A stretch of 64,000 bases of DNA from Duganella sp. CF458. Lineage in GTDB: Bacteria; Pseudomonadota; Gammaproteobacteria; Burkholderiales; Burkholderiaceae_D. Positions within the stretch are counted from its first letter, which is position 1; each line of letters opens with the position of its first letter. Shown here in pieces: positions 52,441 to 61,502 of the stretch. Where the stretch lies: NCBI RefSeq assembly GCF_900113115.1, contig NZ_FOOF01000012.1:158319-222318 (forward strand). Direction: 5' to 3'. A model generated the notes under the pieces. That model was not told the DNA's origin. It made no database searches and worked only from the letters and a program-made list of their open reading frames with translations. Position numbers and translations under genes: made by a program.

Positions 52441-53282
52441 CGGCGCAGGTGCCGGCGGAGCTGAAGATCCGCGAACTCGAAGTGCGCGGGGCCCAGGGGC
52501 CGCTGGCTGCACGCCTGTATCTGGCCGGGAATTCGTCCGCCAAGCGCGATGCGCTGATCGTTTTCTTCCACGGTGGCGGCTTCGTAGCCGGCGACCTGGA
52601 GGAGGCGGACGAATTCCTGCGCCACCTCGTCACGTGCAATCCCGACCACGTGATCCTGGCCACCAACTACACCCTGGCGACCGTCAGCCCGTTTCCGGCG
52701 GCGGTGGAAGATGCGCACGCCGTGCTGGCCTGGGCCAAGAAGAACAAGGCCAAGCTGGCCTGGAGCGGCAAGCAGCTGCTGACGGCCGGTATCGAAGCCG
52801 GCGCCAACCTGGCGGCTGTATCGGCGCTGATGGCGCGCGACCGCGGCGGTCCGGCGCTGGCAGGGCAGATCCTGATCATGCCGATGCTCGATCCTGGCCT
52901 CTCGACCTGTTCGATGCGCGAATTGCCGAATTGTCCGGACCAGATGAAGGTAGCGAATACCTGTGCCGCCGCCTACCGCGGCTACCTGCCGAATGCCGCC
53001 GACCGCGCCCACCCTTACGCGTCGCCGCTGCAATCGAGCCGGCTGAAAAATTTACCGCCGGCCCTGATCCTCTCGGCCGAAGACGACCCATTACGCGATG
53101 AAGCAGAACAATACGGGGCGAAACTGATCGCCTGCGGAGTAAAGACAACAGTCAGACGCATGCCACCGGCGCCACTGCAGGAGCCGGGAGCCAGGAATGA
53201 ATGCGCGTGCAGGGGCTTTGCATTGAAAGAGATGGCCAGTTTTATCAGCGCCATCGACGGGACGGAAATGCCCGCGGTGTAA
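52437..53282 (+). CDS. Alpha/beta-hydrolase (HSL-like) lacking catalytic Ser and His
   Basis: A 281-residue protein of the hormone-sensitive-lipase-like family. The oxyanion-hole motif FHGGGF (about 44-49) and the acid in SAEDDPLRDE (Asp217) are kept. The nucleophile elbow GxSxG is GIEAG with Glu120 in place of Ser, and the His before GF near the C-terminus is Arg259 (CRGF). So two of three catalytic residues are missing and esterase activity is unlikely. The frame is intact, arguing for a retained non-catalytic role. It precedes the RND operon by 105 nt. Confidence 0.8.
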   Translation: MTAQVPAELKIRELEVRGAQGPLAARLYLAGNSSAKRDALIVFFHGGGFVAGDLEEADEFLRHLVTCNPDHVILATNYTLATVSPFPAAVEDAHAVLAWAKKNKAKLAWSGKQLLTAGIEAGANLAAVSALMARDRGGPALAGQILIMPMLDPGLSTCSMRELPNCPDQMKVANTCAAAYRGYLPNAADRAHPYASPLQSSRLKNLPPALILSAEDDPLRDEAEQYGAKLIACGVKTTVRRMPPAPLQEPGARNECACRGFALKEMASFISAIDGTEMPAV

Positions 53283-53317
53283 GGCTGGATTAACTAAAAC
53301 AGAAGTTTAGAAAAAAG

Positions 53318-53345
53318 TGCCTGCGAGGCACATGGGCCCCTTTTT
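53318..53345 (+). terminator. Weak hairpin between hydrolase and RND operon
   Basis: GTGCC-TGCGA-GGCAC (53318-53332) is followed after ATGGGCCC by a run of five T. The stem is short, so termination would be partial at best. Confidence 0.3.
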
Positions 53346-53387
53346 GCCTGAATTTCCTAACTAATTTTCACCCCCAAGAGGTTAACA

Positions 53388-54596
53388 ATGAAAAAGATGA
53401 ATCAAATGTCCACTCTTGTGCGGCCGCTGGTTGCCGCATTGGCGATGGGCGGGCTGGCGGCGGCCATCCTGTCTGGTTGCAGCGCCAATAGCAAGCCGGC
53501 CGAAAGCCAGGGACCTGCCGCAGGCGGCCCGCCAGTATCGGCCGCCGTTGTCGTGCAGAAGTCCGTCGCAGAAACCCAAGAATTCTCCGGCCGCCTGGAA
53601 GCCATCGAGCGCGTGGAAATCCGTCCACGCGTCAGCGGCTTCATCACTGCGGTGAACTTCAAGCCTGGTAGCGAGGTGAAAAAAGGTGATGTGCTGTTCG
53701 TGATCGATGCGCGTCCATTCCAGGCAGAAGCCAGCCGTGCCGACGCCGCCGCCAATTCGGCGCGTGCCAAGGCCGACCTGGCCAAGCTGGAACTGGCCCG
53801 TGCCGAAAAACTGCTGGCCGATAAAGCGATCGCGCAGCGCGAATTTGACGAACGTGCATCGGCACTGAAGGAGCTGGATGCCACGGCCCGCGCCGCCTCG
53901 TCGGCTGCCGAAGCGGCGCGCCTGAACCTGTCCTACACCCAGGTAACGTCGCCGATCAACGGTCGCGTGTCGAAGGCGGAGATCACCCTCGGCAACCTGG
54001 TTGACCAGAGCGCCGTGCTGACCAGCGTGGTATCGCTGGACAAGATCTACGCCAGCTTCGACGGCGATGAAGACACTTTCCTGCGTGTCGGCGGCCAGGC
54101 CTACAAAGGCCAGCCGGTGACCGTGAAAGTCGGCCTGGCCAACGAAGCCGGCTTCCCGCATGAGGGCAAGCTGGAATTCGTCGACAACCAGCTCGACACC
54201 CGCACCGGTTCCGTGCGCATGCGCGCCACCTTCGACAACAAGGAACGCGCGCTTGTGCCTGGCCTGTTCGCCCGCGTCCAGCTGGACGGCGGCACTGCCA
54301 CCCAGCAAGCGGTGCTGATCAACGACCGCGCCGTCAGCACCGACCAGGATCGCAAGTTCGTCTACGTGGTCGGCGCCGGCAACAAGGCGGAATACCGTCC
54401 TGTGGTGCTGGGCCCGAACGTTGATGGCCTGCGCGTGGTGCGCAACGGCCTGAAAGCTGGCGAGAAGATCGTCGTCAACGGCCTGCAGCGCGTGCGCCCA
54501 GGCGCGCCGATCACGCCGGAAATGGTCGACATGACCTTTGACCCGATGGCAGCCCAGAAAGTGGCCGCCGCCGATGCCAAGAAAACCAAGGAATAA
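53388..54596 (+). CDS. RND efflux periplasmic adaptor (membrane fusion protein)
   Basis: A 402-residue MFP. It has a lipoprotein signal (ILSGC, Cys31), barrel-sandwich halves around VEIRPRVSGFITAVNFKPGSEVKKGDVLF and LSYTQVTSPINGRVS, and a helical hairpin at about 110-165. The pattern fits MexE/AcrA-type adaptors. It starts the tripartite operon and is followed 3 nt later by the RND pump. Confidence 0.93.
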   Translation: MKKMNQMSTLVRPLVAALAMGGLAAAILSGCSANSKPAESQGPAAGGPPVSAAVVVQKSVAETQEFSGRLEAIERVEIRPRVSGFITAVNFKPGSEVKKGDVLFVIDARPFQAEASRADAAANSARAKADLAKLELARAEKLLADKAIAQREFDERASALKELDATARAASSAAEAARLNLSYTQVTSPINGRVSKAEITLGNLVDQSAVLTSVVSLDKIYASFDGDEDTFLRVGGQAYKGQPVTVKVGLANEAGFPHEGKLEFVDNQLDTRTGSVRMRATFDNKERALVPGLFARVQLDGGTATQQAVLINDRAVSTDQDRKFVYVVGAGNKAEYRPVVLGPNVDGLRVVRNGLKAGEKIVVNGLQRVRPGAPITPEMVDMTFDPMAAQKVAAADAKKTKE

Positions 54597-54599
54597 TCC

Positions 54600-57500
54600 A
54601 TGAATTTTTCTCGCTTCTTTGTCGATAAACCGATCTTCGCGGCGGTTTTATCGATCATTGTCTTCGTAGCGGGCTTGATCTCGATCTTCAAGCTGCCCGT
54701 CTCCGAATACCCGGAAGTGGTGCCGCCATCCGTCGTGGTGCGTGCCGTCTACCCGGGCGCGAACCCGAAAGTGATTGCGGAAACCGTCGCCGCGCCGCTC
54801 GAAGAGCAGATCAACGGTGTCGAGAACATGCTGTACATGTCCTCGCAAAACACCTCTGATGGCGCGCTGATGCTGACCGTGACCTTCAAGATCGGCACCG
54901 ACGTCGACAAGGCTGAAACCGCGGTGCAGAACCGTGTGCAGCGCGCCTTGCCACGCTTGCCGGAAGAAGTGCGCCAGATCGGCGTGACCACGGTGAAGTC
55001 TTCGCCGAACCTGACGATGGTGGTCCACCTGCTGTCGCCGAACGGCCGCTACGACGACCTGTACCTGCGCAACTACGGCGTGCTGAACGTGAAAGACCAG
55101 CTGGCCCGTATTCCAGGCATGGGCGACGTGCAGATCTTCGGCGCCGGCGATTACGCCATGCGCGTCTGGCTGGACCCGCAGAAGGTCGCCGGCCGCAACA
55201 TGACCGCGTCCGACGTGGTCGATGCGATCCGCGAGCAGAACGTGCAGGTGGCTGCCGGTGTGATCGGTGCTGCGCCTTCCAAGTCGGCCGACTTCCAGCT
55301 GACCGTCAACACCCAGGGCCGTTTGAGCTCCGTCGAGGAATTTGGCGAGATCATCGTCAAGACCAATGAAGACGGCGCGCTGACCCGCCTGAAAGACGTG
55401 GCCCGTATCGAGATGGGCTCCAACAGCTACTCGCTGCGTTCGCTGCTGAACAACAAGTCGGCGGTGGGCCTGGGTATCTTCGAAGCGCCTAACAGCAATG
55501 CGCTGGAGCTGTCGGCCAATGTGCGCGCCAAGATGGAAGAACTGAAGAAGGACTTCCCTGAAGGCGTGGCCTACGACATCGTGTACGACCCGACCCAGTT
55601 CGTGCGCGAATCGATCAAGTCCGTGATCCACACCCTGCTCGAAGCAGTGGCACTGGTGGTGATCGTGGTGATCATCTTCCTGCAAACCTGGCGCGCATCG
55701 ATCATCCCGCTGCTGGCGGTGCCTGTGTCGATCGTCGGTACCTTCGCCGTGATGATCGGCTTCGGCTTCTCGATCAACACGCTGTCGCTGTTCGGCCTTG
55801 TGCTGGCCATCGGTATCGTGGTCGACGATGCGATCGTGGTGGTGGAAAACGTCGAGCGGAATATCGCCAACGGCCTGTCGGCTCGCGACGCGACCATCCA
55901 GGCCATGAAGGAAGTGTCCGGCCCGATTATCGCTATCGCGCTGGTGCTGTGCGCCGTGTTCGTGCCGATCGCCTTCGTGTCCGGCCTGACCGGCCAGTTC
56001 TACCGCCAGTTCGCGCTGACCATCGCTATTTCGACCGTGATTTCGGCACTGTGCTCGCTGACCCTGGCCCCGGCCCTGTCGGCATCGCTGCTGCGCCCAC
56101 ATGACGCACCGAAAGACGCGCTGACCCGCGTGATGGACAAGATCTTCGGCCGCTTCTTCGCTTGGTTCAACCGCTTCTTCAACCGCGCATCGCACAGCTA
56201 TGAGACTGGCGTGCAGGGCGTGCTGAAGCGCAAATCGGCCTCCATCGTGGTGTACCTGGTGCTGGCTGCCGCCGCGGGCGTGATGTTCAAGGTGGTGCCA
56301 AGCGGCTTCGTGCCGGGCCAGGACAAGCAATACCTGGTCGGCTTCGCCCAGCTGCCTGACGCGGCATCGCTGGAACGCACCGAGCAGGTGATTCGCAAGA
56401 TGTCCGACATCGCCAAGGAAATTCCTGGCGTGGACGCTTCGGTTGCCTTCCCGGGCCTGTCGATCAACGGCTTCACCAATGCGCCGAACGCCGGTATCGT
56501 GTTCACCACGCTGAAGCCATTCCACGAGCGTACCGACAAGTCCCAATCGGGCGAAGCGATTGCCGCGGAAATCAACAAGCGCATGGGCGCCGTGCAGGAC
56601 GCGTTCGTGATGGTGTTCCCACCGCCGCCAGTGAATGGCCTGGGTACCACCGGCGGCTTCAAGATGATGATCGAAGACCGCAACAACGCCGGCTACGATG
56701 ACCTGTACAAGACCATACAGGCGATCCAGATGAAGGCGTGGCAGGACAAGCGCCTGGCCGGTGTGTTCTCCAGCTTCCAGATCAACGTGCCACAGCTGTT
56801 CGCGGACATCGACCGCGCCAAGGCCAAGCAACTGGGCGTGCCGCTGCAGACCATCTACCAGACCTTGCAGATCAACCTTGGTTCGCTGTACGTGAACGAC
56901 TTCAACCAGTTCGGCCGCACCTACCAGGTGCGCGTGCAGGCTGATGCCCCGTTCCGTTCGCAAGCCGAGCAGATCGCGCAACTGAAGGTGCGCAACAGCA
57001 AAGGCGAGATGATCCCGCTGTCGTCGCTGATGCGCGTCAAGGACAGCTATGGTCCTGACCGCGTAGAGCGCTACAACGCTTACGTATCGGCCGAGATCAA
57101 CGGCGGTCCGGCTCCAGGCTTCTCGTCCGGCCAGGCCCAGGCTGCGCTGGAAGAAATCGTCAAGGCCAACCTGCCGAAGGGCATGGGCTACGAATGGACC
57201 GAGCTGACTTACCAGGAGATCCTGGCCGGTAACACCATGATCTATGTGTTCCCGCTGTGCGTGCTGCTGGTGTTCCTGGTATTGGCTGCCCAGTACGAAA
57301 GCTGGACCCTGCCGCTGGCCGTGATCCTGATCGTGCCGATGTCGATCCTGTGCGCCTTGATCGGCGTGAAGCTGACCGGAGGCGACAACAACGTGTTCAC
57401 GCAGATTGCCTTGTTCGTGCTGGTCGGGTTGGCGTCGAAGAACGCGATCCTGATCGTGGAGTTTGCGCGGGAACTGGAAGACCATGGCCGCACCATCCTG

Positions 57501-57779
57501 GAAGCGGCACTGGAAGCTTGCCGCCTGCGTCTGCGCCCGATCCTGATGACGTCGATCGCCTTCATCATGGGTGTGGTACCGCTGGTGTTCTCGGTAGGTG
57601 CGGGCGCTGAAATGCGTCATGCAATGGGTGTGGCGGTGTTTGCCGGCATGCTGGGCGTGACCTTCTTCGGCCTGTTCCTGACGCCTGTGTTCTACGTCCT
57701 GCTGCGCACCCTGGCCAAGCGCCTTGAGAAGAAATCCCCGGCAGCCGACGCTGCCCCGCAACTGGAAGGGACCCATTAA
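54600..57779 (+). CDS. RND efflux inner-membrane transporter (HAE1 family)
   Basis: A 1059-residue HAE1 pump with twelve membrane helices, two large periplasmic loops and proton-relay region GLVLAIGIVVDDAIVVVEN (Asp pair in helix 4). PVSEYPEVVPPSVVV at the start and FVLVGLASKNAILIVEFA in the second half are HAE1 hallmarks. It is closest in layout to MexF/AcrB. It exports hydrophobic drugs across the outer membrane with the adaptor and OMF encoded on either side. Substrates cannot be predicted. Confidence 0.95.
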   Translation: MNFSRFFVDKPIFAAVLSIIVFVAGLISIFKLPVSEYPEVVPPSVVVRAVYPGANPKVIAETVAAPLEEQINGVENMLYMSSQNTSDGALMLTVTFKIGTDVDKAETAVQNRVQRALPRLPEEVRQIGVTTVKSSPNLTMVVHLLSPNGRYDDLYLRNYGVLNVKDQLARIPGMGDVQIFGAGDYAMRVWLDPQKVAGRNMTASDVVDAIREQNVQVAAGVIGAAPSKSADFQLTVNTQGRLSSVEEFGEIIVKTNEDGALTRLKDVARIEMGSNSYSLRSLLNNKSAVGLGIFEAPNSNALELSANVRAKMEELKKDFPEGVAYDIVYDPTQFVRESIKSVIHTLLEAVALVVIVVIIFLQTWRASIIPLLAVPVSIVGTFAVMIGFGFSINTLSLFGLVLAIGIVVDDAIVVVENVERNIANGLSARDATIQAMKEVSGPIIAIALVLCAVFVPIAFVSGLTGQFYRQFALTIAISTVISALCSLTLAPALSASLLRPHDAPKDALTRVMDKIFGRFFAWFNRFFNRASHSYETGVQGVLKRKSASIVVYLVLAAAAGVMFKVVPSGFVPGQDKQYLVGFAQLPDAASLERTEQVIRKMSDIAKEIPGVDASVAFPGLSINGFTNAPNAGIVFTTLKPFHERTDKSQSGEAIAAEINKRMGAVQDAFVMVFPPPPVNGLGTTGGFKMMIEDRNNAGYDDLYKTIQAIQMKAWQDKRLAGVFSSFQINVPQLFADIDRAKAKQLGVPLQTIYQTLQINLGSLYVNDFNQFGRTYQVRVQADAPFRSQAEQIAQLKVRNSKGEMIPLSSLMRVKDSYGPDRVERYNAYVSAEINGGPAPGFSSGQAQAALEEIVKANLPKGMGYEWTELTYQEILAGNTMIYVFPLCVLLVFLVLAAQYESWTLPLAVILIVPMSILCALIGVKLTGGDNNVFTQIALFVLVGLASKNAILIVEFARELEDHGRTILEAALEACRLRLRPILMTSIAFIMGVVPLVFSVGAGAEMRHAMGVAVFAGMLGVTFFGLFLTPVFYVLLRTLAKRLEKKSPAADAAPQLEGTH

Positions 57780-57780
57780 T

Positions 57781-59220
57781 ATGAAAAGTATGATTGCCAA
57801 AGGTGTGGCCCCGCTGCTGGCAGCACTGCTGCTGACCGCATGCGCCGCGCCTGAATTCAAGCAACCGCAAGTCGACACCCCGACCGCCTTCAAGGAATCG
57901 CAGGTGATGACTGCCGAAGACGGCACCAGCTGGAAGCCGGCCCAGAACGCCGAGCGCCAGCCGCGCGGCGAGTGGTGGCTGGCCTTCAGCGACTCGGCCC
58001 TGAATGAGCTGATCGCCGAAGCGACCCGCAACAACGCCAACCTGGCCGTGGCGGCCGCCCGCGTCAAGCAGGCGCGCGCCATCGCCGGCATCGCCGAGGC
58101 GGACCGCATTCCGCAAATCGGCGTGGGCCTGGGCGCCCAGCGTGCCCGCAATTCGGCACTGTCGCTGGGCGTGCCGGCCAGTACCGACATTGCGCCGCAG
58201 ACCACTTACAACGCCAACCTGACGGCAAGCTATGAAGTGGACCTGTTCGGCCGGGTATCGAGCAATGTGGCCGCGGCCCGTGGCGACGCCGCGCAGGTGG
58301 AAGCGAACTACCGCTCCGTCCTGCTGTCCCTGCAAGCCGACGTGGCACAGACCTATTTCCGCCTGCGCGCCACGGACGCCGAATTGGCGACTGTGGAGCA
58401 GACGGTCCGGTTGCGCGAAGAGAGTGTGAAGGTCAACCAGCGTCGCTTCGACCTGGGCGACATTGGTGAATTCGACCTCTCGCGCGCCAAGACCGAACTG
58501 GCAACCACCCGTGCGGAAGCGATCGGCCTGCAACGCCGCCGCGCGACCACCGAGCATGCGCTGGCTGTCCTGCTGGGCAAGCCGGCGGCAGCCTACACGG
58601 CGGGCAACAGCCCGCTGCTGGACTCGACGCTGCTGCCTGCGATCCCGACCGGCGTGCCGTCGTCGCTGCTGGAACGCCGTCCTGACATCGCCGCCGCACA
58701 GAAGGCGATGGAAGCGACGAATGCCCGCATCGGCGTAGCCCGTTCGGCCATGTTCCCGGCCTTGAACATCACCGCCAACGGTGGCGGCGCATCCGGCCAC
58801 TTCAGCGATGTGTTCAAGTGGAGCAGCCGTTCGTGGGTGCTGGGCGCCTTGCTGTCGATGCCTTTGATTGACGGCGGGCGCAACAGCAACAACGTCAAGC
58901 GCAGCGAAGCGGCCCTGGAAGAATCGGTTGCCGGCTACCGCCAGACCGTGCTGGGCGCCTTCGCCGAGGTGGAAGACAACCTGGCAGGCCTGCGCATCCT
59001 GGGCGGGCAGACCGCGCAGATCGACGAAGCCCTGGTGTCGGCGCGCCGTTCCGCCGACCTGGCGCAGAAACTGTACGACGCCGGCCGTTCCAGCTACCTG
59101 GACCTGCTGGATTCGCAACGCAACCTGGCAGCCGTCGAACGCAGCGCAGTGCAACTGCGCGGCGACCGCGCGGTGACCACCGTCGCCCTGATCCGATCCC
59201 TGGGCGGCGACTGGAACTAA
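57781..59220 (+). CDS. Outer-membrane efflux channel lipoprotein (NodT/OprM family)
   Basis: A 479-residue TolC-like protein. Lipobox LTAC (Cys21), then EWWLAFSDSALNELIAEATRNNANLAVAAARV and the second repeat RRFDLGDIGEFDLSRAKTEL with SLLERRPDIAAAQ. These are NodT-family signatures. ATG 57781 is 1 nt after the pump stop. It forms the outer-membrane exit duct of the RND system; a terminator follows the gene. Confidence 0.93.
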   Translation: MKSMIAKGVAPLLAALLLTACAAPEFKQPQVDTPTAFKESQVMTAEDGTSWKPAQNAERQPRGEWWLAFSDSALNELIAEATRNNANLAVAAARVKQARAIAGIAEADRIPQIGVGLGAQRARNSALSLGVPASTDIAPQTTYNANLTASYEVDLFGRVSSNVAAARGDAAQVEANYRSVLLSLQADVAQTYFRLRATDAELATVEQTVRLREESVKVNQRRFDLGDIGEFDLSRAKTELATTRAEAIGLQRRRATTEHALAVLLGKPAAAYTAGNSPLLDSTLLPAIPTGVPSSLLERRPDIAAAQKAMEATNARIGVARSAMFPALNITANGGGASGHFSDVFKWSSRSWVLGALLSMPLIDGGRNSNNVKRSEAALEESVAGYRQTVLGAFAEVEDNLAGLRILGGQTAQIDEALVSARRSADLAQKLYDAGRSSYLDLLDSQRNLAAVERSAVQLRGDRAVTTVALIRSLGGDWN

Positions 59221-59239
59221 ACTAGATCGATCAGCCCTT

Positions 59240-59273
59240 AACGGCGCTCCGCTTTCGCGGGCGCCGTTTTTTT
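59240..59273 (+). terminator. Rho-independent terminator of the RND operon
   Basis: AACGGCGCTCCGC and GCGGGCGCCGTT form a stem around a TTTC loop with a small internal mismatch (59240-59268), followed by a run of seven T. Confidence 0.85.
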
Positions 59274-59321
59274 ATTGGGCGGATCAATGCGAAAGCTGAA
59301 ACGGGCAGTAAAGACGGCATC

Positions 59322-59408
59322 GCGGGTCTGACCCTTGGGTCGGACCCAGATTCTTGGTTTTCCTTCACAAACCCGTAAACCAGGGTCTGACCCAAGGGTC
59401 AGACCCGC
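59322..59408. repeat. Inverted GGGTC-rich repeat (REP-like pair)
   Basis: Two 26-nt arms (59322-59347 and 59383-59408) are reverse complements with one mismatch. Each arm is itself near-palindromic (GGGTCTGACCC, then CCAAGGGTC). They are separated by a 35-nt AT-richer loop. The element sits between the RND terminator and pgeF. Such GGGTCTGACCC units are typical of REP/BIME sequences mobilised by RAYT transposases. Confidence 0.85.
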
Positions 59409-59509
59409 CGGTGCCGACAGATCCTTAAGATCGCACTCCGTTGTTCTGCACGCTTGCAAATCCGCCTGGATCAGCCTATGATTGCGACAAATGTCACATA
59501 AAGGCTAAT

Positions 59510-60178
59510 ATGGTCACAAGCGGTTTGTTAAGCAGCATCCCTGGCGTCCGACATGGATTCGGTAGCGCCGAGTCGCTGGTTCCTGCCGAACTGGATCCAG
59601 TGTGGGAGCTGAGACCAGCAAAGCGCCAGGTCCATGGCATTCGCGTCGCAGCGATTTCGGAACCGAAGCATGAAGTCGGCGATGCCGACGGTTTTCATAC
59701 CAGGGTGCCCGGCCTTCCTGTCAGCATCATTACCGCCGATTGCGTGCCGCTGCTATTGGCCCGCCGCGACGGCTCGCAGATCGCCGCAGTGCATGCGGGC
59801 TGGCGCGGCCTGCACGACGGCATCATACCCGCAGCACTGGCCGCAATGGGCGAGGGCACAACTGTCGTCGCGGCCGTCGGCCCGACGATTTGCGCCGCAT
59901 GCTACGAGGTCAGCGAAGAACTCGCGGAAGACTTCGCACAGCGCTTCGAGGCCTTGCCGCGTGAAGTTGTGCTGCCAACGCACCGCCATCTCGACCTGCG
60001 CGCCATCGCCGAATATCAGTTGCGGGCATCCGGCGTGGAAGAAATCGAACATGTCGGCGGTTGCACCTGCTGCGCACGCGATGCCGCCGGCGAACCCATT
60101 TATCGCAGTTGCCGGCGTGGCGACCGTGGGTCGCAAATGCACTCCGGCCTGTACATCACCACCAAAGGAGAAAAATGA
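59510..60178 (+). CDS. pgeF: Peptidoglycan editing factor PgeF / multicopper-like (YfiH, DUF152)
   Basis: A 222-residue YfiH-family protein. Family metal ligands: His42 in RQVHG, Cys78 in TADCVPLLLA and His95 in HAGWRGL. In E. coli PgeF removes wrongly incorporated L-serine from peptidoglycan precursors; members were earlier called polyphenol oxidases. ATG 59510 is preferred over the longer frame. Its stop overlaps the beta-lactamase start (ATGA), an unusual coupling of cell-wall precursor quality control to a beta-lactamase. Confidence 0.88.
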   Translation: MVTSGLLSSIPGVRHGFGSAESLVPAELDPVWELRPAKRQVHGIRVAAISEPKHEVGDADGFHTRVPGLPVSIITADCVPLLLARRDGSQIAAVHAGWRGLHDGIIPAALAAMGEGTTVVAAVGPTICAACYEVSEELAEDFAQRFEALPREVVLPTHRHLDLRAIAEYQLRASGVEEIEHVGGCTCCARDAAGEPIYRSCRRGDRGSQMHSGLYITTKGEK

Positions 60179-61017
60179 AGGTCATCGCATCCCTTATCCT
60201 GGCCGCTTTTGCGACTGTCGCCAACGCACAAGAACGCGACTGGAGCGCACCGCAGAAGCCATTCACCATCTATGGCAATACGCACTACGTCGGCACCGCC
60301 GGCATCAGCGCGATTCTGGTAACGTCGCCGCAAGGACATGTCCTGGTTGACGGCACCACGGCCAAAGGCGCGGAGGTCGTTGCTGCCAACATCCGTACGC
60401 TGGGCTACAAGCTGGAAGACGTGAAATACATCCTCAGTTCACACTCGCACGAAGATCACGCCGGCGGCGTTTCGGCGCTGCAAAAGCTGACCGGCGCCGC
60501 CGTGCTGGCTGGTAGCGACAACGTCGAAACCATGCGTACAGGCGTATCGCCGAAGATCGACCCGCAGTTCGGCAGCCTGTCGAACTATCCTGGTTCCGCA
60601 AAAGTGCGCGCTGTGAAGGACGGCGAAGTGATCAAACTGGGTCCAGTTGCAGTCACCGCCCACAACACGCCCGGCCACACCGCTGGCGGCACCACATGGA
60701 GCTGGCAGTCCTGCGAAGCTGGCAAGTGCAAAAACGTGGTGTTTGTCGATAGCCTGACCGCAGTCTCGGCCGACGGCTACCGCTTCACGGATCATCCCGA
60801 GGTCGTCGCCCAACTGCGCAGCAGCTTCGTCACCGTTGATGGCCTCTCCTGCGACATCGCCATTGCCGCGCATCCGGAAGTGAATGACCTGTGGGGGCGC
60901 CAACAGCGCGCAGCGAAGGAAGGCAGCGTCGCCTATGTCGACACCAAAGGCTGCAAGACCATCGTCGAAGCCGGCCGCAAGCGCTTGGAGAATCGCCTAG
61001 TCAGCGAAAAGAACTGA
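60175..61017 (+). CDS. Subclass B3 metallo-beta-lactamase
   Basis: A 280-residue secreted enzyme with a signal peptide cleaved near ANAQERD. Zinc ligands in sequence order are His90, His92, Asp94, His95 (HSHEDH), His168 (NTPGHTAGG) and His233 (AAHPEV), the full B3 set. B3 enzymes hydrolyse penicillins, cephalosporins and carbapenems in the periplasm; THIN-B of Janthinobacterium is a known relative. ATG 60175 has an AAAGGAG site and overlaps pgeF. No AmpR-like regulator is adjacent. Activity is inferred from motifs. Confidence 0.88.
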   Translation: MKVIASLILAAFATVANAQERDWSAPQKPFTIYGNTHYVGTAGISAILVTSPQGHVLVDGTTAKGAEVVAANIRTLGYKLEDVKYILSSHSHEDHAGGVSALQKLTGAAVLAGSDNVETMRTGVSPKIDPQFGSLSNYPGSAKVRAVKDGEVIKLGPVAVTAHNTPGHTAGGTTWSWQSCEAGKCKNVVFVDSLTAVSADGYRFTDHPEVVAQLRSSFVTVDGLSCDIAIAAHPEVNDLWGRQQRAAKEGSVAYVDTKGCKTIVEAGRKRLENRLVSEKN

Positions 61018-61502
61018 CTAAGTCGCGGCATGCTCGTCTCGTGGTGAGCACTGTCGCGCTTAGCTATCATTGTCCCGGTCGCCAACATTCAATTCAGAGA
61101 TATCTTCTGCGTCCGTTCCGGCTAAGCAATTGCCGGTACCAACTACGCGAACTGATTTCCCCGAGGCTTGAGCGGACAGCGGCATTGCGAGGATCGCTTT
61201 TGATGCAGGGCTTCAATCCTTCGGCTTGACAAAAGTGTGGTATCAACCGAATACCCGCGATGCTCTCCGACAAAATGCTCGCATTCCATGTCGCAAGCAC
61301 CGATGTGCGTCGGCATTCGGCATATGGCCTCTTGTGGCCCCCCCAACGCGGGCTCGACGCCAGTGCGTTGGAGGCCATTTCGATCCGATGTCAATCCACC
61401 GGCGGGCGAGTCTTCTGTCGCCAGGCAAGTTCGCGTCCTGCGCTTGAGGCCCTCAGCCGACGTGTAGCTAAGCCCTGCATCTGGATATGACAATTTCAGC
61501 AC
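61018..61502. other. Intergenic region without recognisable gene
   Basis: About 485 nt between the beta-lactamase and the Hint remnant. Open frames exist on both strands (for example minus 61143-61502) but none has a plausible start signal or domain. The region looks like decayed sequence at the edge of mobile DNA. Confidence 0.6.

Noticed and set aside
54648..58205. Very long minus-strand open frame opposite the RND pump and OMF
   Set aside because: It is antisense to three well-supported efflux genes, has no start signal or domain, and long antisense frames are common in high-GC DNA.
61143..61502. Minus-strand frame of about 119 codons before the Hint remnant
   Set aside because: No ribosome site, no family resemblance, overlaps other random frames in a decayed region.
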